In this document: piece by piece, positions 44,478 to 52,599 of the stretch | Position numbering within the stretch: the first letter of the stretch is position 1 | How the letters are laid out: every line of letters starts with the position of its first letter | NCBI GenBank assembly: GCA_015492245.1 | Contig: WGFM01000015.1 | Location: 1-52,676 of the forward strand | Direction: 5' to 3' | Origin: Deltaproteobacteria bacterium | Lineage (GTDB): Bacteria > Desulfobacterota > GWC2-55-46 > DRQE01 | DNA: 52,676 nucleotides | Program-made: the position numbers and the translations under genes | Notes under the pieces: generated by a model | Told to the model about the DNA's origin: nothing | The model's database searches: none | Seen by the model: the letters and a program-made list of their open reading frames with translations, nothing else

Positions 44478-44501
44478 ATCCAGACAAAAACCAAAGGGCA
44501 G

Positions 44502-44531
44502 TAAAGAAAAAAGTGGGCTTTTGCCCACTTT
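44502..44531 (-). terminator. Intrinsic terminator in the rimP leader (candidate attenuator)
   Basis: On the minus strand an 8-bp perfect stem AAGTGGGC/GCCCACTT with an AAAA loop (extendable by one A-T pair) is followed by TTTTTT-C-TTT. It lies between the predicted rimP promoter and the rimP start, so transcripts should stop about 70 nt after initiation unless antiterminated. The plus-strand side is followed by TATTATT, a weaker tail. Confidence 0.75.
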
Positions 44532-44579
44532 ATTATTAGATAATTACCACATTGAAGCCGGCTTTGCAAGTGTAAAAGT

Positions 44580-44609
44580 CTTATAAAGGGGAGGATGCAC
44601 CTTTGACAA
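44580..44609 (-). promoter_or_regulatory. Promoter of the rimP-nusA-infB operon
   Basis: On the minus strand TTGTCA (44604-44609), 18 nt, TATAAG (44580-44585). The leader that follows includes the palindrome AAGCCGGCTT (44555-44564) and the terminator hairpin. The -35 lies in a palindrome TTTGACAAA shared with the plus strand. Confidence 0.5.
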
Positions 44610-44631
44610 AACTTTAAAATTATTGTAATTT
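44603..44631 (+). promoter_or_regulatory. Possible ppdK promoter sharing the rimP -35 palindrome
   Basis: TTGACA (44603-44608) with a weak -10 TAATTT (44626-44631) at 17 nt. The stretch 44632-44770 is AT-rich with several T runs and shows no second convincing promoter, so ppdK may have a long leader of about 135 nt. Confidence 0.3.
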
Positions 44632-44773
44632 ATCTTTTGCAACAACCATAAACACACACCCGGGATTTTCCACAAATTTGGTGATGACAATCAGAGTTTT
44701 TTTTGTTAATCTTTAAGTCTCCATGTCTTACCAGTAAGTTTTTTTGAACTTTATCACTTTGGAGGAAGGGGAT

Positions 44774-47494
44774 ATGGCAAAGAGGAAGAGATTCGTTTAC
44801 TTTTTCGGTGGTGGTAAGGCTGAAGGCAAGGCAACGATGAAGGAGCTGCTTGGTGGCAAGGGTGCAGGGCTTGCGGAGATGACGAACATAGGGCTCCCTG
44901 TGCCTGCCGGTTTCACAATAACCACAGAGGTGTGTGAGCTCTACTTCAAGAACAACCGGAAATACCCCCCTGGACTCAAAGAAGAGATTGAGAGAAACCT
45001 CAAAAAACTCGAAAATGTTGTGGGCAAAAGGCTTGGAGACCCTGAAAATCCACTGCTCGTCTCTGTAAGAAGCGGGGCGGCCCGAAGCATGCCGGGCATG
45101 ATGGAGACAATCCTCAACCTTGGGCTCAACGACAAGAGCGTGGAAGGGCTGGCTGTAAAGACCTCTAACAGGCGTTTTGCCCTGGATGCCTACAGGAGGT
45201 TTATCACCATGTATGGCTCCACCGCCCTGGGTGTGCCCAGAGAGAGGTTCGAGGAAGAGTTCGACGACATAAAGGAACGACGCACAAGGGTGAGGCTGAA
45301 GAAGAGGGGCAGGATAGTGGATACCGATGTGAGCGAGGCGGAACTTGAAGAGCTGATTGCAAGATACAAGCAGCTCTTCAAGGCACACACCGGCCAGGAC
45401 TTTCCCCAGAACCCGCTTATGCAGCTGTGGGGGGCCATAAGGGCGGTGTTTGAATCCTGGATGTCTGACAGGGCACTGACCTACAGAAAGGTAGAGGGCA
45501 TCACAGGGCTTAAGGGCACGGCGGTAAACATAATGCAGATGGTATTCGGCAACATGGGTGAGAACTCTGGCACAGGGGTGTGCTTCACGAGAGACCCCAA
45601 CACAGGAGAGAATATATTCTACGGCGACATCCTGATGAATGCCCAGGGTGAGGATGTGGTGGCTGGCATACGCACCCCCATACACTTGAACGACCTCAAG
45701 GACCGCATGCCAGGGGTATACAGACAGCTTGTGGATGTGCGAAAGAAACTGGAGCGCCACTACCGTGATATGCAGGACATAGAGTTCACCATAGAAGAGG
45801 GCACACTCTACATCCTTCAGACACGAGCGGGCAAGCGCTCTCCGCAGGCCGCCTTCAGGATAGCCGTGGATATGGTGAGAGAAAGACTGGTTACCAGGAA
45901 CGAGGCCATAATGCGCATATCCGCAAAGGATATAGAGGGGTTATTTTATCCTATAATAGACCCGCTTATCCCGAAGGATGAGCTGCGCAAAAAGCTCTTT
46001 GCCACAGGTATAGCCGCGGTGCCCGGGGCCGCAACAGGCCATGTGGTGTTTACTGCCCAGGATGCCGAAAAGTGGGCCTCCGACGGGAAGGATGTAATAC
46101 TGGTGAGAAAAGAGACCAGCCCCGAGGATGTGGGCGGTATGCACGCTGCAAAGGGTATACTTACGGCCACAGGGGGCAAGACCTCCCATGCAGCGGTCGT
46201 TGCCCGTGGATGGGGCAAGTGCTGTATCGTGGGCTGTGAGGACCTCCATATAGACACGGACAAGAAGACCATGTCCGTGGGAGATGCTGTCATAAAAGAG
46301 GGTGAGAAGATAACCCTCAACGGAACCACAGGCGAGATATTCAAGGATGAACTCCCTCTCATAAGGCCCACCCAGTCCGAAGAATACAACACCCTTATGA
46401 GGTGGGCAGACAGAGTTAGAACCCTCAGGGTGAGAACCAATGTGGATACTCCCTATGATGCAGAAAACGCCATAAAGCTCGGGGCAGAGGGCATAGGGCT
46501 GTGCAGGACAGAGCACATGTTCTTCGACACAGAGGAGAGAAGGCTTGCCATCCAGCGCATGATACTCGCCGAGAGCCAGGAGGCAAGAAAGAATGCCCTG
46601 GAGGCACTCCTTCCCATGCAGCGTTACGACTTCATAGGCATATTCAACGCAATGGATGGAAAGCCCGTTACAATAAGGCTCCTGGATCCACCACTTCATG
46701 AGTTCCTTCCCCACACAGAGACAGACCAGAAACACCTTGCAAAGGCACTGGGGCTGTCGTTCAACGAGGTAAAACGCAAGATAGAAAGGCTCAAAGAGGC
46801 AAACCCCATGCTGGGACACCGTGGTTGCCGGCTATGTATAACATATCCGGAGATACTCCACATGCAGGTGCGTGCCATAATGGAGGCCGCCTGCGAGTGC
46901 AAAAAGATAGGCACAAAGGTCTATCCTGAGATAATGCATCCACTCGTCATGGATCGCAAGGAACTCGAGATACTGGCAAGAGAGACCAGAAAGGTCGCAG
47001 AGGAGGTCATGAAGGAGAAGGGCGTTAAGGTGAAATACCTGGTGGGCACCATGATAGAGGTGCCCAGGGCCGCCATCCTTTCCGACCAGATAGCAGAGGT
47101 GGCAGAGTTCTTCTCCTTCGGCACAAACGATCTCACCCAGATGACCCTCGCCATGTCAAGAGACGACGCGGGCCGCTTCCTCACAGACTACATGGACGAG
47201 AAGAAATCTGCCATACTCAAGCAGGACCCCTTCCAGTCCCTCGACCAGGAAGGTGTGGGTAGACTCATAAGGCAGGCCATAAAACTTGCAAAGCCTGTAA
47301 AGAAGGAGATCAAGATAGGTATATGCGGTGAACACGGCGGAGACCCACCATCCATAGAGTTCTGCCATGTCAACAGGTTCGATTATGTGTCCTGCTCTCC
47401 CTTCAGAGTGCCTGTGGCAAGGCTCGCTGCGGCACAGGCAGCAATAAGGTGGCCACAAAAGACCGCCAGGAAGAAGGCAAAAAGAAAAACTTAG
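44774..47494 (+). CDS. ppdK: Pyruvate,phosphate dikinase
   Basis: PPDK interconverts pyruvate, ATP and phosphate with PEP, AMP and PPi. The 906-residue product has the nucleotide-binding domain (SVRSGAARSMPGMMETILNLGLN), the swivelling domain with phospho-His472 in GGKTSHAAVVARGWGKCC, and the PEP/pyruvate domain with EGIGLCRTEHMFF and the C-terminal GICGEHGGDPPSIEFCH. The ATG follows GGAGG; the full length matches the family. It could serve gluconeogenesis or glycolysis with PPi. It is transcribed opposite rimP. Confidence 0.97.
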   Translation: MAKRKRFVYFFGGGKAEGKATMKELLGGKGAGLAEMTNIGLPVPAGFTITTEVCELYFKNNRKYPPGLKEEIERNLKKLENVVGKRLGDPENPLLVSVRSGAARSMPGMMETILNLGLNDKSVEGLAVKTSNRRFALDAYRRFITMYGSTALGVPRERFEEEFDDIKERRTRVRLKKRGRIVDTDVSEAELEELIARYKQLFKAHTGQDFPQNPLMQLWGAIRAVFESWMSDRALTYRKVEGITGLKGTAVNIMQMVFGNMGENSGTGVCFTRDPNTGENIFYGDILMNAQGEDVVAGIRTPIHLNDLKDRMPGVYRQLVDVRKKLERHYRDMQDIEFTIEEGTLYILQTRAGKRSPQAAFRIAVDMVRERLVTRNEAIMRISAKDIEGLFYPIIDPLIPKDELRKKLFATGIAAVPGAATGHVVFTAQDAEKWASDGKDVILVRKETSPEDVGGMHAAKGILTATGGKTSHAAVVARGWGKCCIVGCEDLHIDTDKKTMSVGDAVIKEGEKITLNGTTGEIFKDELPLIRPTQSEEYNTLMRWADRVRTLRVRTNVDTPYDAENAIKLGAEGIGLCRTEHMFFDTEERRLAIQRMILAESQEARKNALEALLPMQRYDFIGIFNAMDGKPVTIRLLDPPLHEFLPHTETDQKHLAKALGLSFNEVKRKIERLKEANPMLGHRGCRLCITYPEILHMQVRAIMEAACECKKIGTKVYPEIMHPLVMDRKELEILARETRKVAEEVMKEKGVKVKYLVGTMIEVPRAAILSDQIAEVAEFFSFGTNDLTQMTLAMSRDDAGRFLTDYMDEKKSAILKQDPFQSLDQEGVGRLIRQAIKLAKPVKKEIKIGICGEHGGDPPSIEFCHVNRFDYVSCSPFRVPVARLAAAQAAIRWPQKTARKKAKRKT

Positions 47495-47589
47495 CCTTCA
47501 GGACCTGTTGCAACGAGGCTGACCCCGCCCTACCCCAATATATTGTGTTCAGGTGGTTTTGGGCACACCCTGTATTGTATATTTTACCC

Positions 47590-47618
47590 TTTACAAAGAG
47601 AGAAAACTCTGCTACCAT
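47590..47618 (+). promoter_or_regulatory. Possible smc promoter with extended -10
   Basis: TTTACA (47590-47595), 17 nt, TACCAT (47613-47618) with TG one base upstream. It would start transcription about 4-5 nt before the smc ATG. The remaining gap from 47495 holds no strong terminator. Confidence 0.35.
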
Positions 47619-47628
47619 TTCTTATAAA

Positions 47629-50600
47629 ATGAATATAAAGTCCCTTACAGTTCATGGCTTCAAGTCCTTTCCTGAAAGGACCATCTTTGCCTTTCCTTCG
47701 GGTATTTCTGCCATAGTCGGGCCAAACGGGTGTGGCAAGAGCAACATCGTGGATGCCATACGGTGGGTCATAGGGGAGCACAACACAAGGCATCTTCGTG
47801 GAACGGGGCTTGAAGACCTTATATTCAACGGAAGCGAGACCCGCAAGCCCATGGGTATGGCAGAGGTCTCCATTGTGCTCACCAACGAGGATGGCAGGCT
47901 GCCCGCCCTCTACAGAAACTTCACAGAGGTAGAGGTCAAAAGGTGTGTATACCGCTCTGGCGAGAGTGAGTTCTTCATAAACAAGGTGCCTGCAAGGCTC
48001 AAGGATGTGGTGGAACTCTTCAGCGACACCGGTATAGGAAGAAGGACATATTCCATAATAGAACAGGGGCAGGTGGGATGGCTCGTTACGGCAAAGCCTG
48101 AACAGAGGAAGGCCATGCTGGAAGAGGCCGCCGGTATAAACCGCTTCAAGCTAAAGAAGGACCAGGCCATAAGAAGGCTTCAGGCCACCATGGAGAACCT
48201 CTCAAGGCTCGATGATGTCATGGCAGAGGTGAAACGACAGCTCAACTCGCTTAACCGACAGGCAAGGAAGGCGGAAAGATACAGGCTCTTAAGGGATGAG
48301 CTGAAGGGCCTTGAGCTCGGCCTTTCAAAGAGAGACTATCAGGCACTCACACTCTCCATGGACGGGCTTGCGAAGACACTCGAAGATATTGCCCATAAAG
48401 TGGCTTCAAGGAGGGCTGCCCTTTCATCCAGAGAGGCCCTTGTGCAGGACCTCCAGCTTGAGCACGCAAAGAGAGAGGCCAGCCTTTCAGAACTCCGTGG
48501 AAGGCTCCACGAGGCAGAACGCTCAATAGACAGAAAGGAACGCTCCATGGAGCTTGCCAAACTCAGGATGGAAGAACTCGAAAGGGCAACAATGAGGCTT
48601 GAACAGGAAATAGAGGGGCTGGATGCTCGCAGGAGGGGGCTTTCCGAAGAGATAGATGCCATCGGGAAGGAGCGGGCAGACCAGCAGACCCTCATCGATG
48701 AGAAGAAAGGGCTTATAGATGGGATCGAGTCCCGCCTGGCAGCCCTCAAGGAAGGGCTCGGCTCACAGGAGGCCCGTATAAACAGGCTCATTGCCGAGGC
48801 GTTGAGGCTGTCAACAGAGGTCTCGGAGATAAAACACTCCATACAGAACTCCATAAAGGAAGAGGATACCATACGCCTGAAACTTGCCCAGCTCGAGCGT
48901 GAGAGGGAGGAGCTTTGGCGCACACTCGAAGAAAAGAGGCCTGCCTTCGATGCCCTGAAAGAGAGGCTCAAGTCTATAGACACAGAGAAGGGTGGGCTTG
49001 CCGAAAGGCTTAAAACCCTTGCAGAAAGACTCTCCACACTTAAGGCCCTCGAGTCCGAAAAGGAAGAAAGGTTTGCAGCCCTCAAGGAAGAGCTGTCCTC
49101 CAGGAGGGCAAGGCTTAAGACCCTCGAAGAGATGGAAGCGAGCACAGAAGAGGGCGTAAAGGCACTCATGGAAGAGAAAAAGGGGCAGGGCGTATACGGC
49201 ACGGTTGCAGACATAATAGAGGTCTCGCCCGGCTACGAGCGGGCCGTGGAGGCAAGCCTTGGCGAAAGGCTAAGATATGTGATAGTGGACAGCCACAGGG
49301 AGGTGATAGATGGCATAAACTACCTTAAGAGCCGTTCCGCAGGAAAGACAGGCTTCATCCCGGTAAGGGAACTCCATTCCATAACCACCGAAGACCCCCA
49401 TACACCTGAAGGGACAAACCCCCTCAAGGAGAAGATAGGGGTATCTGACAGATACAGGCCCATTGTGGAACGCCTCTTCGACGATGTGTTCATCGTGGAC
49501 AACCTCAACAGGGCGATGGATATATGGAGAAGCAACGGTGTGGCAAGAAGGCTCGTAACCCCTGATGGGGAGACCATAGAGCCCAGGGGCATTGTAACAG
49601 GCGGATACTCCAACGGCGAGGGCGTGCTCCTGAGAAAACGGGAGATAAAGGAACTCAGGCTTGCCATATCCACACTTACAGAGTCCATAAAGGCCACGGA
49701 AGGAGAGCTCAAAAGACTGGAAGATGAGATAACCGCCACCGAGGCCTCCATAGAAGAGATCAAGAAGACAGCGTACACCACAGAGCTTGAGAAGGTAAAC
49801 ACAGAAGGAGAGTTCAAAAGGGGGCGTGAAGAAATCGAACGGCTTACCGAAAGGCTCCGCGGCATAGAAGAAGAGATTCCTGCCCTCAAAAGTAGACTCA
49901 AGGAGATAGGCCTGAAGAAAGAGGGCCTCCTTAGAGAAAGAGAGGAGCTTGAGAGGAGGCTTACCTCCATAGAGGAAGAGAAGGCACAGCACAGCAGGGG
50001 CAACGAGGCCATCAAGGAGGAGCTGACCAGGCAGAACACACTCCTTACAGAGGCAAAGGTTGAATACAGCACCATCAGGGAAAGATACGAAAACCTTACC
50101 CTCAGAATAGAGGAGAAAGAGGCCCAGCTTGTAGAGGCAGACAGGCTTGAGGCCTGCAAGAAGGAAGAAGTGGAACGAACAAAGGAAGAGATGGCGGAGA
50201 AGACCAGGGAGCTTTCAGCCCTCACAGAGGAACTCAACGGTATACTCGAAGAGAGAGACCATCTTACCGAAGAACTTAAAGGGGCTGAAGAGGAGTTTGA
50301 GAAGGCAGCAGAAAAGATAAGGCTTCTTGAAAGAGAGCTCAAGGATATAAGGAAAGAGGTTGAAGGGCTTGAGGAAGAACGAAGATGCAGGGAGCTCGAG
50401 CTCAAAGAGCTCGAGATGAATGCCTCGCATATGCGCGAGACCCTCATAGAAAGGTGGGGTGTTGACATAAGCGAGTATACCCCCGAAGAACCCCTGACAG
50501 ATGACAGGATGGAGGAATGCCGCCAGAGGATGGAGGAAATCAGGGAGAAGCTTTCCCGTATGGGCGAGGTTGGTGTGGGCATACTCGAGGAATACCAGGA

Positions 50601-51147
50601 GATTGAGAAGCGTTACAACTTCCTTATGAGCCAGCGTGAGGACATAGTAAGTTCTGTAGATAAACTTCGCTCTGCCATAACCCGCATAAACAGGGTTACA
50701 AGGGAGCGGCTCGGCGAGACCTTCGAGGAGATAAACAAACGCTTCGATCTGGTCTTCCAGAGGCTCTTCAATGGTGGAAGGGCAGAGCTCAGGCTTACAG
50801 GCGATGACCTTCTTGAAAGCGGCATAGAGATAGTGGCAAGTCCACCTGGCAAGAGGCTACAGAACATAAACCTCTTTTCAGGTGGAGAGAAGGCACTCAC
50901 TGCAATAGCCCTTATATTCTCCATATTCCTTATAAAGCCATCTCCCTTCAGTGTGCTCGATGAGGTCGATGCCCCGCTGGATGATGTGAATGTGGAAAGG
51001 TTCAACATGTTCCTCAAGGAACTCGCACAGGACAACCAGTTCATAGTGATAACCCACAACAAGCGCACCATGGAGATGGCAGACAGCCTTCTCGGTATAA
51101 CAATGGAAGAGGCCGGGGTATCCAAACTCGTAACGGTGGAGCTGTAG
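47629..51147 (+). CDS. smc: Chromosome condensation protein Smc
   Basis: Smc forms the ring-shaped condensin with ScpA/B. I chose the ATG at 47629 (MNIKSLTVHGFKSFPE), which matches the family start, giving 1172 residues. Walker A is GPNGCGKSN (residues 31-39). Long coiled coils surround a hinge near residues 520-680 (GVYGTVADIIEVSPGYERAVEASLGE). The C-terminal head has the ABC signature LFSGGEKALTAIAL and Walker B VLDEVDAPLDD near residues 1080-1120. No Shine-Dalgarno precedes the ATG. ScpA and ScpB are not in the window. Confidence 0.97.
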   Translation: MNIKSLTVHGFKSFPERTIFAFPSGISAIVGPNGCGKSNIVDAIRWVIGEHNTRHLRGTGLEDLIFNGSETRKPMGMAEVSIVLTNEDGRLPALYRNFTEVEVKRCVYRSGESEFFINKVPARLKDVVELFSDTGIGRRTYSIIEQGQVGWLVTAKPEQRKAMLEEAAGINRFKLKKDQAIRRLQATMENLSRLDDVMAEVKRQLNSLNRQARKAERYRLLRDELKGLELGLSKRDYQALTLSMDGLAKTLEDIAHKVASRRAALSSREALVQDLQLEHAKREASLSELRGRLHEAERSIDRKERSMELAKLRMEELERATMRLEQEIEGLDARRRGLSEEIDAIGKERADQQTLIDEKKGLIDGIESRLAALKEGLGSQEARINRLIAEALRLSTEVSEIKHSIQNSIKEEDTIRLKLAQLEREREELWRTLEEKRPAFDALKERLKSIDTEKGGLAERLKTLAERLSTLKALESEKEERFAALKEELSSRRARLKTLEEMEASTEEGVKALMEEKKGQGVYGTVADIIEVSPGYERAVEASLGERLRYVIVDSHREVIDGINYLKSRSAGKTGFIPVRELHSITTEDPHTPEGTNPLKEKIGVSDRYRPIVERLFDDVFIVDNLNRAMDIWRSNGVARRLVTPDGETIEPRGIVTGGYSNGEGVLLRKREIKELRLAISTLTESIKATEGELKRLEDEITATEASIEEIKKTAYTTELEKVNTEGEFKRGREEIERLTERLRGIEEEIPALKSRLKEIGLKKEGLLREREELERRLTSIEEEKAQHSRGNEAIKEELTRQNTLLTEAKVEYSTIRERYENLTLRIEEKEAQLVEADRLEACKKEEVERTKEEMAEKTRELSALTEELNGILEERDHLTEELKGAEEEFEKAAEKIRLLERELKDIRKEVEGLEEERRCRELELKELEMNASHMRETLIERWGVDISEYTPEEPLTDDRMEECRQRMEEIREKLSRMGEVGVGILEEYQEIEKRYNFLMSQREDIVSSVDKLRSAITRINRVTRERLGETFEEINKRFDLVFQRLFNGGRAELRLTGDDLLESGIEIVASPPGKRLQNINLFSGGEKALTAIALIFSIFLIKPSPFSVLDEVDAPLDDVNVERFNMFLKELAQDNQFIVITHNKRTMEMADSLLGITMEEAGVSKLVTVEL

Positions 51148-51149
51148 AT

Positions 51150-51500
51150 ATGCCTTTCAGGACCATCTTGAGAAAGCTCACGAAATCCATAGACGGCTAC
51201 GGGGCCATACTGCTCGATGAGGAGGGCGAGGTGGTGGACATGTTCTCGGCCCGGGCCTCCATGGAGCTCGATGTGATAGGGGCCCACAAGGGAATAATCC
51301 TCAAGATGCTCGAGCGCACCGTGAAAGATGCGGACAACATCCACTCCATAGGTATATCCACAGACAAGATGAGGCTTGCCATCTCACCTGTAAAGGAGGG
51401 CTACTATGTGGTGGTCCTCTCCAACGGGCACACCCCCCTGCAGCGTGTGTTCAGAGAGATAGACCAGTGCATAAAACAGCTCGAAGAGGAGATGGGCTAA
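51150..51500 (+). CDS. Roadblock/LC7-like small protein
   Basis: A 116-residue alpha/beta protein with the pattern GYGAILLDEEGEVVDMFS, a central helix, and YYVVVLSNGHTPLQRVFREIDQCIKQLEEE, which resembles the Roadblock/LC7 fold of MglB-type GTPase regulators. The family call is by overall pattern, with no single signature residue. Its ATG lies 2 nt after the smc stop, so the two are translated together. No Ras-like MglA gene is in the window. Function beside Smc is unknown. Confidence 0.65.
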   Translation: MPFRTILRKLTKSIDGYGAILLDEEGEVVDMFSARASMELDVIGAHKGIILKMLERTVKDADNIHSIGISTDKMRLAISPVKEGYYVVVLSNGHTPLQRVFREIDQCIKQLEEEMG

Positions 51501-52447
51501 CAGCATGTCCCCCCTTCATCGTCCGCACAGCCACGCACTCCTGTGTTGCCATCAGGGCCTGTTATGGTAAACAGCCCTGCGTAGGGTGGGCTGGTGAGTT
51601 TTTCGAGTGTGTCGGTGCATATCTCAACGGGCACCCCTGCGGGATAGTGGTGCCCATCGTCGTCATGGACCGAGTTGAAGGGCCCGTTGTATATGGCATA
51701 ATGCCCCCTGTAAAGACACTCGCTTCCCTTCATGAACTTGTAGCCTGTTATTACAACGGAGTCGAACCTCACCCCCTCGACCTCGCGGTAGAAGGCCCTC
51801 TTGCTGATGTTCAGCCCATATGCCCCGACCCTACGGGCCATATGGAGAAAATCCTCCTCTCTTATGGCCCCGCCGATGCATTCTCCCCAGAGGGTTGGGT
51901 TCTCCCGTATACTCTGTGGCACATCCTTCTCACTCACAATGTCTGCTATGCAGAACCTTCCCCTGTGTTTGAGCACCCTGTAGACCTCCTTGAGAACCAT
52001 TTCCTTGTCAGAAGACAGGTTTACCACACAGTTCGAGATGACCACATCCACCGATTCATCCTCGAGCGGGATTTCCTCGAGATAGCCCTTTTTGAACTCC
52101 ACATTCCTGTAGCCAAGGTTCTCGCTGACCTTCTCAAGATATGTCTGCGCAAGCTCTATCATCTTCTCTGTCATGTCCACCCCTATGACCCTGCCTGCAC
52201 TACCCACCCTCTTTGCGGCTATGAAGCAATCTATACCACTGCCCGAGCCCAGGTCCAGCACCACCTCGCCCTCTTTCAGCCCTGCAGAGGCCACCGGGCT
52301 ACCACACCCGTATGCGCGCTTGAGCACCTCTTCTGGTATGTGTGATGTATCCTCTTTATCATAGGCAGTGGGGCAACAGAGCCCTTCTTTTGGGGTCTCT
52401 GCGGCACTGGTGTAAAACTCTCTTACCACCTCTCTCACATCCTTCAA
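51497..52447 (-). CDS. arsM: ArsM-like arsenite/SAM methyltransferase with C-terminal extension
   Basis: The 316-residue product is a class I SAM methyltransferase (VLDLGSGSGIDCFIAAKR) with the cysteines of ArsM-type enzymes: Cys24-Cys25, Cys48 in YGCGSP, Cys140 in SNCVVNL and Cys190 in GECIGGA. The last three correspond to the As(III)-binding sites of characterised ArsM, so it probably methylates arsenite. A tail of about 75 residues (from KGSECLYRGHY) ends in CC and is not part of the core enzyme. The start is TTG at 52447, 9 nt after GGAGG. Its stop overlaps that of the convergent Roadblock-like gene. Confidence 0.85.
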   Translation of the reverse strand: MKDVREVVREFYTSAAETPKEGLCCPTAYDKEDTSHIPEEVLKRAYGCGSPVASAGLKEGEVVLDLGSGSGIDCFIAAKRVGSAGRVIGVDMTEKMIELAQTYLEKVSENLGYRNVEFKKGYLEEIPLEDESVDVVISNCVVNLSSDKEMVLKEVYRVLKHRGRFCIADIVSEKDVPQSIRENPTLWGECIGGAIREEDFLHMARRVGAYGLNISKRAFYREVEGVRFDSVVITGYKFMKGSECLYRGHYAIYNGPFNSVHDDDGHHYPAGVPVEICTDTLEKLTSPPYAGLFTITGPDGNTGVRGCADDEGGTCC

Positions 52448-52480
52448 CCTCTATCACCTCCTTCCTGGCTTACCAGTGGA

Positions 52481-52508
52481 ATTTTATCAGAACCACCCGT
52501 GGTTTCAA
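52481..52508 (-). promoter_or_regulatory. arsM promoter with palindrome in the spacer
   Basis: On the minus strand TTGAAA (52503-52508), 16 nt, TAAAAT (52481-52486) with an extended TG. The spacer holds the perfect dyad AACCAC-N2-GTGGTT (52491-52504), a candidate operator. The gap 52509-52558 shows only a short AAGGG/CCCTT hairpin with no T tract. Confidence 0.5.
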
Positions 52509-52558
52509 GTGGCGTGTTTTTTTGAAGGGAAAAACCCTTAAGAAGGGGCAAAGAGCTG

Positions 52559-52588
52559 TTGACACAGACTGTGGAAAGACCTTATAAT
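52559..52588 (+). promoter_or_regulatory. Consensus sigma70 promoter of tRNA-Arg
   Basis: TTGACA (52559-52564), 18 nt, TATAAT (52583-52588), with both hexamers perfect. It lies 11 nt before the mature tRNA 5' end, so transcription should start within the short AAGACAGG leader. Confidence 0.85.
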
Positions 52589-52599
52589 TTCAAGACAGG

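Noticed and set aside
44478-44528. Upstream N-terminal extension of RimP starting at GTG 44528
   Set aside because: It would start inside the terminator stem and add about 17 unrelated residues absent from the family.
44630-45760. Open frame of about 375 codons on the minus strand over the start of ppdK
   Set aside because: It is fully antisense to conserved PPDK motifs and has no recognisable features.
52529-52548. AAGGG-AAAAA-CCCTT hairpin upstream of tRNA-Arg
   Set aside because: No T tract follows on either strand, so it is not a terminator; no other role is supported.
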